Shown: one piece after another, positions 22,480-35,200 of the stretch | How the letters are laid out: every line of letters starts with the position of its first letter | Position numbering within the stretch: position 1 is the first letter of the stretch | Assembly (NCBI GenBank): GCA_001643675.2 | Contig: LSRY02000045.1 | Coordinates: 590,001 to 654,000 of the forward strand | Source: Monocercomonoides exilis | Lineage: Eukaryota > Preaxostyla > Oxymonadida > Polymastigidae | DNA length: 64,000 nucleotides | Direction: 5' to 3' | Position numbers and translations under genes: made by a program | The notes under the pieces: model-generated | Seen by the model: only the letters and a program-made list of their open reading frames with translations | What the model was told of the DNA's origin: nothing | Databases searched by the model: none

Positions 22480-23409
22480 ATGGAAGATCATGAAATGAAA
22501 ATACATCATCTGAACAAGATGTTCCACAGCACTGATGATACATGGGATTGGTTTCAAAGGGATGTTTTGGATGCAAGGTACAAAGAGTGCAGACAATGCG
22601 GAAGAGAAATGTGTTTATATAAAAGAAATCCTAACTCAAGACAATGGAGATGCTTCAGATGTGACAGAACAATAAGTTTGCTTTCAGGTTTATCCATTGA
22701 AAATCAAAAAGTGGGATTAAACAAAATCCTGAACATCTTGTTGTGTAAATGGATTAAACGATCATTAACACAAACCTCTCATCTTCTTGGAATTCATAGA
22801 AATACTGTAGGTTTTAATTTACTTTTGCTGCAGCTTCCATGTCCAAAATAGCAGTAAATTCATTTGAACCACAAGGAGGTCTGGATTCTATCGTGGAAAT
22901 TGACGAGGCTATTTTGGACAAAAGGAAATTTCACAAAGGACGTTTGAAAAAGCAAATTTGGTTATTTGGAGCAGTTCAAAGAAATCCTGAAGGAAAACAA
23001 GGAAATTTTTTCATTATTCATGTTCCAAATAGGAAAAAAAAACTCTTCTGCCAATCATCAAAGCCAATATTTTGCCTGGAACGACAGTTAATAGCGATGA
23101 ATGGAAAGCTTATGCATCTCTGGAAGAGATAGGGTATGCGCATAAAACTGTTTGTCACAAGAATTACTTTATTGATCCAGAAAGCAAAATTTGAACGAAT
23201 ATGATTGAAGGCATTTGGAGTTTGTTTCGTTGGGAAATGCAAAAAAATAATATTAGGGATAATTTTATTGACGATTTCACATCCTCATTTGTGAAAGCAG
23301 GACAAGAGAGCTATCATTTGTGGAAACTGTCAAAGCTATTTGCAGATACAAACCAGAAGAATTTATTGAAGAAGAGGAGGAAGACAATGAAGAAGATGAT
23401 GACGAATAA
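22480..23409 (+). pseudogene. Merlin/IS1595 (ISXO2-like) transposase, broken
   Basis: The first frame (ATG 22480 to 22851) carries a zinc ribbon (CRQCGREMC then CFRCDR) and a helix-turn-helix-like segment (LLGIHRNTVG). The second frame (22839 on) has the first catalytic Asp context IVEIDEAILDKRK and WLFGAVQRN. A third carries the second (NSDEWKAYASLEEIGYAHK) and then the Glu context NMIEGIWSLFRWEM, giving a DDE arrangement. The reading shifts near 22845, in the A run near 23033, and near 23330, and TGA interrupts just before TNMIEG. An acidic tail ends at TAA 23409. Merlin elements are cut-and-paste transposons. A possible short inverted pair, TGCGGAAAC at 22366 and GTTTCCGCA at 23644, lacks a target duplication, so element ends are unresolved. 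Confidence 0.75.
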
Positions 23410-23683
23410 GACGTTCATATTATGTTGACTGAAGATAAAGCAACTTCTGATGATTCTTTGAAATAAAATGACGTGACTGAACATTTCGAATATGAGCAAG
23501 AAGAATAGAAAAATAATTTCTTTTATTCATCACAATTTGTTTTCATCATTCGTGTGATGACATATCCTTGACAACAAAAAATTTTTGATTTTTGAACGGG
23601 CAGATGGGATATTGATCTTTTTTTTGTAATTAAAAATCTTCACGTTTCCGCAAGGAATCTGTTAAAAATATTGCACGATAATA

Positions 23684-26600
23684 GATAAAATGTGAAATGA
23701 ATTGGTTATTTCAAATTATTTGTGTTATTTCAAGTTTCAGCCACGAATTTTGAATTAACCCAGTTATTTTGAAATAACCTTGAAAAACTTAAATCTACTG
23801 GACGTTTTTTAAAAACATTAAATAAAAATATTTTTGATATAAAAATGGTTTCAACTATATTTTGAATTTGAATATTTGACCTATCTTTATTATGAAAATT
23901 TGCATTAGATTAATTATTGGAAACTTTTTTTTTGTTTGTGATAATGAAAAAAGTTTTAAGATTGCAAAAAACGAAATATATATATGAAGATTGTTCCCAT
24001 TCGTTTCAAATATCATCAGTTTGCTTGAATGGTAATTGTTGATTCCTTACTTCTAAAGCTTTTGACAAATCACAAAAGATTTCCCTATAAACGTATCTAC
24101 ATATTCAATGATCTTCTTTTGTCAAAATAAACATGTGGAAAACAGAAATTATCGATTTTATTTTGTAATGACTCGAAGAAATCATTTCCAAATATTTTTT
24201 GTCAAACAGTTATGGTCTTCCAAAAAAAAGAAAGCGTGAAATTCTGTCAAAAGGATTTTATGTCAAATGATTTGCGCGAAATTCGACAAAAAGATAAGAT
24301 TATATTTATGAAAATTTGGGCATATGAAGATGAAATCCTAAATTTGAAGAGTGAATTTAGTTGAAAGAAGAAATGCTATAGAAACAATGAAAAACGACTT
24401 ATTCTCAAAATTTTTCAGAACTGAAAATCTGTCTTGGAATTGCGAACGGTAATGGAGAGAGTGCATGTGTGTTTGAGTGCTCATTCACTTCGTGTACACT
24501 CACAAATAATAATGGTGGAAGGATGTATTGTTATGGTGTTCCAGCTGCATTCAAAATGAGGAACATCCAGTTTATTTCGTGAAACACAACATCAACAGGT
24601 GGAGGATTGTATTTTAAACAAATCAACAAACAATCCCAAGCAACAACCTTTATTGCTACTTCTTCTTCTTCTTCCATGATAGCAGATGCACAACTACTTC
24701 CACTTCATATGGACACGATGTTTATAGTGAAGATGATTACAATCTCTTCTCGTCGGACAATCCGTTCTATGAATCGTCCACAACGAATAGCAACGATAAG
24801 AAAGTGTGCTATTGAGAAAATGGAGCATATCAGCATACAGAAAAGAAGGATTGGCTGAAGGAAGGGATGAATGATCGGTATGTTGGGGTGAGTGGAGATG
24901 ATACAAACAATCTGTGTGGGATGAGTGAGGCAGCACCTTGCAAGACAGTGGGGCATGCAGTGGAGTCGAGCATGGTGCAGCTGAGCTTCTCGATAACGTT
25001 GCATAAGGGAAGCGTATAAGAGAAGAGAAGAAGAAAAGCATTGAGGAAAAGAAGATGATTAATACAGGGAGAGGGAAAGAGGTGAATGTGATTGGGACGA
25101 GTTCACTTTTCTTCTTCTTCTTTCAAAAACAGAAGAAGTGTTCAGTTTATCGAGATACCATTTAAGAATGAATTTCAAAAAGATTTATTGCAAAACAACG
25201 ACTGGTTATTCATCTAATGTGGTGATGGAGCTTACAGAAACTGGGAACTTTCATTTCATGGAGCATTCCAAAAGAAGATAGAAAGTTTTATGATAGCAGT
25301 TGTGGGACAATTGTCAAGTCTACAGAAATGAAGGCAAGCTGCGAGCAGGAATCAAACGGCTGATCATGGAGGTGACAAAATTCAATTTACGCAAGTCAAT
25401 AAAGACGAAAGAATTCAGTTCAAAAATGCAAGAAAATGTTGCAGAAGCAATGAAGTCGCTATATTTTAACGATTTTCAAAATTCATAATTCTTTCGAATG
25501 TTTTTTAAAAAAAAGAAAATACTTTTCACTTGCGTTAATGATTTCTCAAAACATGATTTTGTAATCTTTTTCACTTGTGAAAGTTCAAAGTGAAAAGTTT
25601 CACATTTCATTTTTGAAAAATGTTGTTTTAATGAATTTTTGAAGATTGCAAATACTTTAAAAGACTCGTGATTTTTATGTTTAAGTTTTAAAATAGATAT
25701 TTTTCAAATAAAAATATTTCTTTGAAATTCAGGCAATTGAATGTTCTTCTCAAGTCAAATAAAAAGAAAAATTTCAAAAAACTAGTTACTCAAAAACAAA
25801 CAACTTCATATTTAGTAATTTGTTTGAAAAAACAATCCATTTTCAAATTTATCACCATTCACAACAATGCAATTATCGAACACTTCTTTTTCCATCTTTT
25901 TCAATAACAAAAGTTTCGTAACTTTTCGTTTTGCCAAGAGGCTTTCATTCTCCGTATTTTCGGTTTTGCATGAATATTTTAGAAAATCTTTGTATCATCC
26001 ACAAGTCCCTCATATGCTCATCTGATCGATCTTTTTCACCAAGACTGCATCGGCTTCTCAGATTTCTGACAAAACTTCAGCTTCACATATTGATTATCAA
26101 CTGCGCATTTAAGAAAATTCATGCATTGCTTGCTGATTTCTCCATCATCCCACTTAGCTTCCCTGAATTCCATACAACGATGCACGTGAGCACTTCAAAT
26201 TCTTCATTCTTCAACTGGTAAAAGCAAAGATAATGCTTTGATGCAATAATTATCAACATTTCACTTAGTCTTCTTTTCCCACTTTCATTTGTCCCTTCCT
26301 CTGCCAATCAAAACCCTTTTCAAACTCTGACAATTCTCTCTTGCATCTCTTCCAAAACTTAACTCTTTTGAAATTACATCTTTGTAATCTCGTTGAAAAC
26401 TTAAATGCTTATCAATAACTGTCAAACAAACTGATTGATAAGGCGTTTCGAGTTTCGATGTTCTCGATGATTTTGAATGACTTCTGCCATCTCCTTCAAA
26501 TGCAATTCTTGTTCAACATGCTTTCAAACAACGAGAAAGAAATTAATAAATGAACAAAAATAATTCGATTACAAACTTTCCACATATCAACGTTGCTCAC

Positions 26601-27638
26601 CATCAGCTTTGATAATTCCACTTCTTTTTGAGTTTAATTATTTTCTTCTTTCTTCATAGGAAACTTTCAAAAGACAAACCACGTAAATCAAAAGAAATAT
26701 TAATGAATATGCAGCTCAGATAAATGAAACACACACAAAAATCAATCAGTCCTTTCATTCTGAAAACTTTCTGTTTCTGCTGTTTCTTTTAACAAAGTCC
26801 AAATTCAAAAAGCTATTGTCTTCGAAAAAAAAGAAAGAATGATTTATAAGATTCAATAATTCATTTAATAACTGTTTCGCACCAGCTAAGAATTTTGTAT
26901 TTTTGAATATTTTTTATATTAGCAAAAGCGTTAAATACAGAAAGATTCAATATCTATTTTCAAAACCAAAATGAGAGAAATCTTGAAAGAAGAGAACGAC
27001 ATTAATAAAAAATATTAACTATAGATATAAGCAGTTGATGTCACTCAGTTTTTGAATGTATTATTGTTTTCATACAATATATGTCGGAAAATCATGAAAA
27101 TATATTGATCATTTGCATAACTTTATGTTAATCAATCAGAATAACTCAAAATATGACTAAGAAATATATAGTATTGTTTTATATTGTTTGTTGATTAAAA
27201 CAGAATCAATCGTTTTTGTTTATTTTACTGTCACAATTAAAAACTGAAATTTTTGAATTCAAAAAATGTGTATTTAAATATAAATAAGTTCAAACTCATT
27301 TTTAAATGGATTCAATTCTTTGTATAACATTTGTCTTCATGTTTGAATTAATTATTTTGTGAAAAAATGATATTTTTTCACTTTCATGTTAAAAGATCAA
27401 GCTTTTTTGGAAAACAAGCAAAAAATGCTTTATTTGCTTAAAATATAACGTAATATTTAATGTTGATGCGTTTTTGACTTCCACCCTCAAAACATTGTTT
27501 TTTGATAAATGCAAGACTGTCAGGTCACAATTGAAAAAAACTGGTTTTTCTTAAAAACACTGCCTTTAATTTAAAATTACTGGGGGATCTTGAAATAAAT
27601 AGTTTATTTTGAAATATATTTTTATTTCACAATTTATC
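23684..27638. mobile_element. 3.95 kb non-autonomous element, copy 1 (5-base target duplication TAATA)
   Basis: The ends are inverted: GATAAAATGTGAAAT at the start and ATTTCACAATTTATC at the finish, with weaker inverted similarity to about 50 bases (TATTTCAA motifs). The element is flanked by perfect TAATA at 23679-23683 and 27639-27643. The same sequence recurs at 30867-34820 with only a few homopolymer-length differences that I could see. It encodes no transposase I can recognise. It carries a fragment of the surface-protein gene (24436-25110) and a few short minus-strand coding-like frames. The inference is a DNA transposon mobilised by a source elsewhere. The superfamily is unassigned, since a 5-base A/T target does not match the 8-base duplication of Merlin. 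Confidence 0.85.
24436..25110 (+). pseudogene. Surface-protein gene fragment captured in the 3.95 kb element, copy 1
   Basis: The DNA aligns with the full-length gene from ENGKGESACVFECSF through GVPAAFKM, the GHDVY boundary region and the APCKTVGHA signature to about VIGTSSL. It is broken by frameshifts and stops, for example TGA right after the FIS stretch near 24582 and another before the KMEHISIQ frame. The GVPAAFKM patch resembles the full-length gene more than the palindrome cassettes. It cannot encode a working protein. Confidence 0.85.
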
Positions 27639-27796
27639 TAATAATGTCATTAATCATGAATATGAAATATTTGACAAAATTTCAAACAGTCGTAAATTGT
27701 GCAATAACCAAATTCTTTTCTCACTGTATCCATTATAATGCTCAAAATCGAAAAAACAAAAACATGAAAGTCAATGAATAAATTTAAAAAAAAATA

Positions 27797-28042
27797 TATG
27801 GGTAATTTAATTTGAAAAGTCGCAAATGTTTAATTTTCAAGTGAACCAAAAATTTCATATTTTGCTCATATTTTTGTTTCCACTCTCGAATCTTTTTCAG
27901 AATGAATGAAATAGCATTATCCAGAAATAAATTCCATATTTGTGAAGTTTGGTATACGTCAACAAAAATTTGAGCCAAATATGAAATTTTTGATTTATTT
28001 GAAAATTAAACAATTGCGACTTTTCAAAAAGATTAACTCATA
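27797..28042. mobile_element. 246-base MITE, copy 1
   Basis: Terminal inverted repeats of about 45 bases (core TTTGAAAAGTCGCAA at the left, TTGCGACTTTTCAAA at the right) with ends TGGGTAA...TTAACTCA flanked by TA. Three more 246-base copies lie at 52862, 54137 and 55412. The TA duplication suggests a Tc1/mariner-like source; none is in this window. Copies 1 and 2 share the same internal sequence; copies 3 and 4 form a second subtype. Confidence 0.85.
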
Positions 28043-29702
28043 TGAATAAAATACTCGGCAATTGAAATTCAAAATGTTTTAGGCTTTCTGTTATTTATTT
28101 ATTACCAAAAGTGCTCTTATGGCATATAATTAGTGGTTAAAATATTGAACAGGGAAAAATGAATGACTTCCAAATATAAATCTCTAAATTTTAGTATTTA
28201 TTGTATTTGTTTTATTGCAAAATAAAAAATGCAACAGAACCCCAAAAGAGTGAGATAATGGTTTAGTGGTTTGTAGAATTCCAACTATTGTGCAAAGGTT
28301 TGGATTTAATTTTCGCCAGACCCTAATAATTTTTTTGAACAAAAGTTTTCGACAATTTGTATCAGCTCTGATGAATATTGATAAAGTGAAACTTATAGTA
28401 TCCGAATATTTTCATAGAAATCATATTGAATTATTTTATGAAAAACACTTTATGGTTGATAATTCGATTAATAAACATGTGAAAAAGTTTTGACAATTTA
28501 CAAATGGGACAAAATATTTTGATTTCACCTCTGTGACCTGACAAATAACTAGAAGTCTTGTCTGTCAAAAAAAAAATTTTTTTTTAAATTAATATAAAAT
28601 AAACAATTGCAAAAACTTCTGAAGACTTTTCAAAGCACTACGGAAAAGATTTGTTGATAGCATCTGTAATATCTTGTCGTTTTTTCTCTTTTGTCAGTGA
28701 CCGTCAGTGACAGTCAATGACAAATTGTGACAAAAATATTCCTCAACTGACATTTCGTGTCATATAAAATAAATATTGGGAACTTGATCACATTAGAAAA
28801 AAATTTGATTTTTTTCAAAATAATAAGAATTATTTCAGGAAGATTTTCAAATTAATTATTTAAGTTATTAAGAATTTTGAAATCGATATTAATAACACTT
28901 TTTGATAAAGAATAAATATCTTGTCAGTTATTTTATCATTTTTTCAATTTTCTCTTGTCACGTCACAGAGGTATAATTTTGATTTATGAATTTTGTTCAA
29001 TACAATATTATCAAACAGTTTTCTCAATTTCAGAATTTTGCTGAATAATTTTTCATAGAAAAGAAAAAATTGAATTGAAATAATTGCAAAAATTGTTTGA
29101 AACAAGTCTCAGTTTTTATCAAAAAGGCAAAAATTATGTTCAAATTAGTAATGAATTTCAGTTTCATTATCAAAAATAAAACTGGAGTTTTTGAAATTTG
29201 ATAAAAATTTAATGTTTTTTCTTAATTCTCTTTCATTTTTCCTCATTTGTTTAACAATAATCAAAAAATCCTCAAATAATATTTGTTATTAACTCAATCA
29301 AAAGAAATTTATTCGAATTTATTGTTTTCTTTTCAAAATTCACAAAAAAATAAAAATAAATTTATATTGACTTTTGAGTGAAAAAAAATAAATAATAATG
29401 TTCAGATAGGATTATTCAATGAAAATCATTATTTTCAAAACAAAAAACATCATTAAAAGAATGTTTTCATTCGAGTTTGTAAAAATTGGTGAAATATTCA
29501 TATTTCTTCTCAGTTAAACAAGACCAAATATGTCACATCAAACCTGAATATTTGAAAATATTTATAAATATTAAAAAATTTAGAAAATAAAAAACTAATA
29601 TAAAAAAAATATTGAAATAGTTATGATTCCAATCGTATCAAAGTTGTTTTGCATTCATTGACAATCCTTTGAAATAATATTCGTTGAAAATATTATTTTG
29701 GA
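28043..29702. other. AT-rich intergenic sequence, nothing recognised
   Basis: No frame above background. Around 28695-28740 there is a short cluster of GTCAGTGACAGTCAATGACA-type direct repeats. A tRNA-like A-box pattern at 28258 was considered and rejected. Confidence 0.5.
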
Positions 29703-30866
29703 AATATACACCAAAAATAATTCTATTTCGAAAAAAATAATTCAAAATCGAAAAAGAATAATTCGATTTCGGAATTAATAATTCAAAATCGAAAAAGAAT
29801 AATTCAAAATCGGAATTAATATTTCAATTTCGAAAAAAATAATTCAAATTCGGAATTAATAATTCGAATTCGGAAATTAATAATTCAATTTCGTAATTTA
29901 TTAATTCGATTTCGAAAAAGATTAATTCGATTTCGAAAATGAATACTTCAATTTCGAAATTCATTATAAACTGAAAATTTTAATTTTTCTCGAGAATAGA
30001 TTTCAGAAAAGTTCAAGTTATTTTTTTATTAATCAAATTTTATTACTCAAATAACTGTTTTTTTAACGGAAATATGAATCCAAACAATTTTTTGAATTTT
30101 TTTTCATTTTTGAAAATCATCACTGAAATAAAAGATTTTTCAAAAAAATTCATTCTATTGAATAAATAAATAAGAAAATATAAATTTCTATCACGTTTAT
30201 TGAAAAATAAAAAAAAAGAATTTTATTACCAATGGAAAGAAAAAATTTTTTTAGTAAAAATATCAAAATCATCAATTTTTTATATGAAAATGAATTCATT
30301 TTCTTTTCAAATAAACTTCAATCAGTAAATTTTCATTCAAATTAAAAGAAAATTTTTCAATGAAAATGCGTCATTTTTCAAATATTGATAAACAAAATTT
30401 GCTGATGAGATAAAAATAAAAAAAATTTAAAACCACAAACACAAGCTATTCATTCCACAAAACAAAAAAATATACGTTTCGAAATTGAATTATTCTTTTT
30501 CGAATTCGAATTATTAATTCCGAAATCGAATTATTTTTTTTCGAATTCGAATTATTAATTCCGAATTTGAATTATTTTTTTTCGAAATTGAATTATTAAT
30601 TTCCGAATTCGAATTATTAATTCCGAATTTGAATTATTTTTTTTCGAAATTGAATTATTCTTTTTCGAATTCGAATTATTAATTCCGAAATCGAATTATT
30701 TTTTTTCGAATTCGAATTATTAATTCCGAATTTGAATTATTTTTTTTCGAAATTGAATTATTAATTTCCGAATTCGAATTATTAATTCCGAAATCGAATT
30801 ATTTTTTTTCGAATTCGAATTATTAATTCCGAAATCGAATTATTTTTTTTCGAATTCGAATTATTA

Positions 30867-33800
30867 GATAAAATGTGAAATGAATTGGTTATTTCAAATT
30901 ATTTGTGTTATTTCAAGTTTCAGCCACGAATTTTGAATTAACCCAGTTATTTTGAAATAACCTTGAAAAACTTAAATCTACTGGACGTTTTTTAAAAACA
31001 TTAAATAAAAATATTTTTGATATAAAAATGGTTTCAACTATATTTTGAATTTGAATATTTGACCTATCTTTATTATGAAAATTTGCATTAGATTAATTAT
31101 TGGAAACTTTTTTTTTGTTTGTGATAATGAAAAAAGTTTTAAGATTGCAAAAAACGAAATATATATATGAAGATTGTTCCCATTCGTTTCAAATATCATC
31201 AGTTTGCTTGAATGGTAATTGTTGATTCCTTACTTCTAAAGCTTTTGACAAATCACAAAAGATTTCCCTATAAACGTATCTACATATTCAATGATCTTCT
31301 TTTGTCAAAATAAACATGTGGAAAACAGAAATTATCGATTTTATTTTGTAATGACTCGAAGAAATCATTTCCAAATATTTTTTGTCAAACAGTTATGGTC
31401 TTCCAAAAAAAAGAAAGCGTGAAATTCTGTCAAAAGGATTTTATGTCAAATGATTTGCGCGAAATTCGACAAAAAGATAAGATTATATTTATGAAAATTT
31501 GGGCATATGAAGATGAAATCCTAAATTTGAAGAGTGAATTTAGTTGAAAGAAGAAATGCTATAGAAACAATGAAAAACGACTTATTCTCAAAATTTTTCA
31601 GAACTGAAAATCTGTCTTGGAATTGCGAACGGTAATGGAGAGAGTGCATGTGTGTTTGAGTGCTCATTCACTTCGTGTACACTCACAAATAATAATGGTG
31701 GAAGGATGTATTGTTATGGTGTTCCAGCTGCATTCAAAATGAGGAACATCCAGTTTATTTCGTGAAACACAACATCAACAGGTGGAGGATTGTATTTTAA
31801 ACAAATCAACAAACAATCCCAAGCAACAACCTTTATTGCTACTTCTTCTTCTTCTTCCATGATAGCAGATGCACAACTACTTCCACTTCATATGGACACG
31901 ATGTTTATAGTGAAGATGATTACAATCTCTTCTCGTCGGACAATCCGTTCTATGAATCGTCCACAACGAATAGCAACGATAAGAAAGTGTGCTATTGAGA
32001 AAATGGAGCATATCAGCATACAGAAAAGAAGGATTGGCTGAAGGAAGGGATGAATGATCGGTATGTTGGGGTGAGTGGAGATGATACAAACAATCTGTGT
32101 GGGATGAGTGAGGCAGCACCTTGCAAGACAGTGGGGCATGCAGTGGAGTCGAGCATGGTGCAGCTGAGCTTCTCGATAACGTTGCATAAGGGAAGCGTAT
32201 AAGAGAAGAGAAGAAGAAAAGCATTGAGGAAAAGAAGATGATTAATACAGGGAGAGGGAAAGAGGTGAATGTGATTGGGACGAGTTCACTTTCTTCTTCT
32301 TCTTTCAAAAACAGAAGAAGTGTTCAGTTTATCGAGATACCATTTAAGAATGAATTTCAAAAAGATTTATTGCAAAACAACGACTGGTTATTCATCTAAT
32401 GTGGTGATGGAGCTTACAGAAACTGGGAACTTTCATTTCATGGAGCATTCCAAAAGAAGATAGAAAGTTTTATGATAGCAGTTGTGGGACAATTGTCAAG
32501 TCTACAGAAATGAAGGCAAGCTGCGAGCAGGAATCAAACGGCTGATCATGGAGGTGACAAAATTCAATTTACGCAAGTCAATAAAGACGAAAGAATTCAG
32601 TTCAAAAATGCAAGAAAATGTTGCAGAAGCAATGAAGTCGCTATATTTTAACGATTTTCAAAATTCATAATTCTTTCGAATGTTTTTTAAAAAAAGAAAA
32701 TACTTTTCACTTGCGTTAATGATTTCTCAAAACATGATTTTGTAATCTTTTTCACTTGTGAAAGTTCAAAGTGAAAAGTTTCACATTTCATTTTTGAAAA
32801 ATGTTGTTTTAATGAATTTTTGAAGATTGCAAATACTTTAAAAGACTCGTGATTTTTATGTTTAAGTTTTAAAATAGATATTTTTCAAATAAAAATATTT
32901 CTTTGAAATTCAGGCAATTGAATGTTCTTCTCAAGTCAAATAAAAAGAAAAAATTTCAAAAAACTAGTTACTCAAAAACAAACAACTTCATATTTAGTAA
33001 TTTGTTTGAAAAAACAATCCATTTTCAAATTTATCACCATTCACAACAATGCAATTATCGAACACTTCTTTTTCCATCTTTTTCAATAACAAAAGTTTCG
33101 TAACTTTTCGTTTTGCCAAGAGGCTTTCATTCTCCGTATTTTCGGTTTTGCATGAATATTTTAGAAAATCTTTGTATCATCCACAAGTCCCTCATATGCT
33201 CATCTGATCGATCTTTTTCACCAAGACTGCATCGGCTTCTCAGATTTCTGACAAAACTTCAGCTTCACATATTGATTATCAACTGCGCATTTAAGAAAAT
33301 TCATGCATTGCTTGCTGATTTCTCCATCATCCCACTTAGCTTCCCTGAATTCCATACAACGATGCACGTGAGCACTTCAAATTCTTCATTCTTCAACTGG
33401 TAAAAGCAAAGATAATGCTTTGATGCAATAATTATCAACATTTCACTTAGTCTTCTTTTCCCACTTTCATTTGTCCCTTCCTCTGCCAATCAAAACCCTT
33501 TTCAAACTCTGACAATTCTCTCTTGCATCTCTTCCAAAACTTAACTCTTTTGAAATTACATCTTTGTAATCTCGTTGAAAACTTAAATGCTTATCAATAA
33601 CTGTCAAACAAACTGATTGATAAGGCGTTTCGAGTTTCGATGTTCTCGATGATTTTGAATGACTTCTGCCATCTCCTTCAAATGCAATTCTTGTTCAACA
33701 TGCTTTCAAACAACGAGAAAGAAATTAATAAATGAACAAAAATAATTCGATTACAAACTTTCCACATATCAACGTTGCTCACCATCAGCTTTGATAATTC

Positions 33801-34820
33801 CACTTCTTTTTGAGTTTAATTATTTTCTTCTTTCTTCATAGGAAACTTTCAAAAGACAAACCACGTAAATCAAAAGAAATATTAATGAATATGCAGCTCA
33901 GATAAATGAAACACACACAAAAATCAATCAGTCCTTTCATTCTGAAAACTTTCTGTTTCTGCTGTTTCTTTTAACAAAGTCCAAATTCAAAAAGCTATTG
34001 TCTTCGAAAAAAAAGAAAGAATGATTTATAAGATTCAATAATTCATTTAATAACTGTTTCGCACCAGCTAAGAATTTTGTATTTTTGAATATTTTTTATA
34101 TTAGCAAAAGCGTTAAATACAGAAAGATTCAATATCTATTTTCAAAACCAAAATGAGAGAAATCTTGAAAGAAGAGAACGACATTAATAAAAAATATTAA
34201 CTATAGATATAAGCAGTTGATGTCACTCAGTTTTTGAATGTATTATTGTTTTCATACAATATATGTCGGAAAATCATGAAAATATATTGATCATTTGCAT
34301 AACTTTATGTTAATCAATCAGAATAACTCAAAATATGACTAAGAAATATATAGTATTGTTTTATATTGTTTGTTGATTAAAACAGAATCAATCGTTTTTG
34401 TTTATTTTACTGTCACAATTAAAAACTGAAATTTTTGAATTCAAAAAATGTGTATTTAAATATAAATAAGTTCAAACTCATTTTTAAATGGATTCAATTC
34501 TTTGTATAACATTTGTCTTCATGTTTGAATTAATTATTTTGTGAAAAAATGATATTTTTTCACTTTCATGTTAAAAGATCAAGCTTTTTTGGAAAACAAG
34601 CAAAAAATGCTTTATTTGCTTAAAATATAACGTAATATTTAATGTTGATGCGTTTTTGACTTCCACCCTCAAAACATTGTTTTTTGATAAATGCAAGACT
34701 GTCAGGTCACAATTGAAAAAAACTGGTTTTTCTTAAAAACACTGCCTTTAATTTAAAATTACTGGGGGATCTTGAAATAAATAGTTTATTTTGAAATATA
34801 TTTTTATTTCACAATTTATC
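30867..34820. mobile_element. 3.95 kb non-autonomous element, copy 2 (5-base target duplication TATTA), nested
   Basis: Same ends and content as copy 1 (offset about 7,183), flanked by TATTA at 30862-30866 and 34821-34825. Removing the element and one TATTA restores an uninterrupted satellite unit of the host element (CGAATTATTAATTCCG), which shows a clean insertion. The near identity of the copies with different target duplications means two separate insertions, at least one of them recent. Confidence 0.9.
31619..32290 (+). pseudogene. Surface-protein gene fragment captured in the 3.95 kb element, copy 2
   Basis: Same broken fragment as at 24436-25110, with the same internal stops and a one-base length difference in a T run (near 25112 in copy 1, 32290 in copy 2). 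Sharing the same lesions shows the fragment was captured and decayed before the two copies separated. Confidence 0.85.
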
Positions 34821-35103
34821 TATTAATTCCGAATTTGAATTATTTTTTTTCGAAATTGAATTATTCTTTTTCGAATTCGAATTATTAATTCCGAAATCGA
34901 ATTATTTTTTTTCGAATTCGAATTATTAATTCCGAATTTGAATTATTTTTTTTCGAAATTGAATTATTAATTTCCGAATTCGAATTATTAATTCCGAATT
35001 TGAATTATTTTTTTTCGAAATTGAATTATTAATTCCGATTTTGAATTATTCTTTTTCGATTTTGAATTATTAATTCCGAAATCGAATTATTTTTTTTCGA
35101 ATA

Positions 35104-35200
35104 TGAATTATTTTTGGTGTATTGTCTCTCCAAATTAATTGAACCATAATTACATTTTATTTTTATTTGTTTTTTATTTTTGCTTCGTATAACGGATAAT
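35104..35200 (+). promoter_or_regulatory. Short upstream region of the giant surface gene
   Basis: Fewer than 100 bases separate the end of the foldback-like element (about 35122) from the start codon. The segment is T-rich with no clear TATA box or initiator. Any promoter must lie here or be supplied by the inserted elements. This is inference from position only. Confidence 0.25.

Larger units (their letters stand above)
29703..35122. mobile_element. Foldback-like element with satellite-type long inverted ends, split by copy 2 of the 3.95 kb element
   Basis: The left end reads ACACCAAAAATAATTC and the right end GAATTATTTTTGGTGT. Internal to each end are tandem units of TTCGAATTCGAATTATTAA and TTCCGAATTTGAATTATT type: about 29715-29965 on the left in one orientation, 30475-30861 plus 34826-35110 on the right in the other. 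The middle (29966-30474) is unrelated AT-rich sequence with no frame. Long inverted ends built of short tandem repeats resemble Foldback/Galileo-type elements. Without the nested insertion the element would be about 1.46 kb. Its right end stops about 80 bases before the start codon of the giant surface gene. Confidence 0.7.

Noticed and set aside
28255-28325. tRNA-like pattern (TGGTTTAGTGG, GTAGAATTC, then GGTTTGGATTT)
   Set aside because: I could not build an acceptor stem or a paired T arm, and the anticodon arm does not pair; at best a remnant.
29715-35110. Regularly spaced repeats as a CRISPR array
   Set aside because: Units are directly adjacent and variable with no unique spacers, and lie inside inverted ends of an element.
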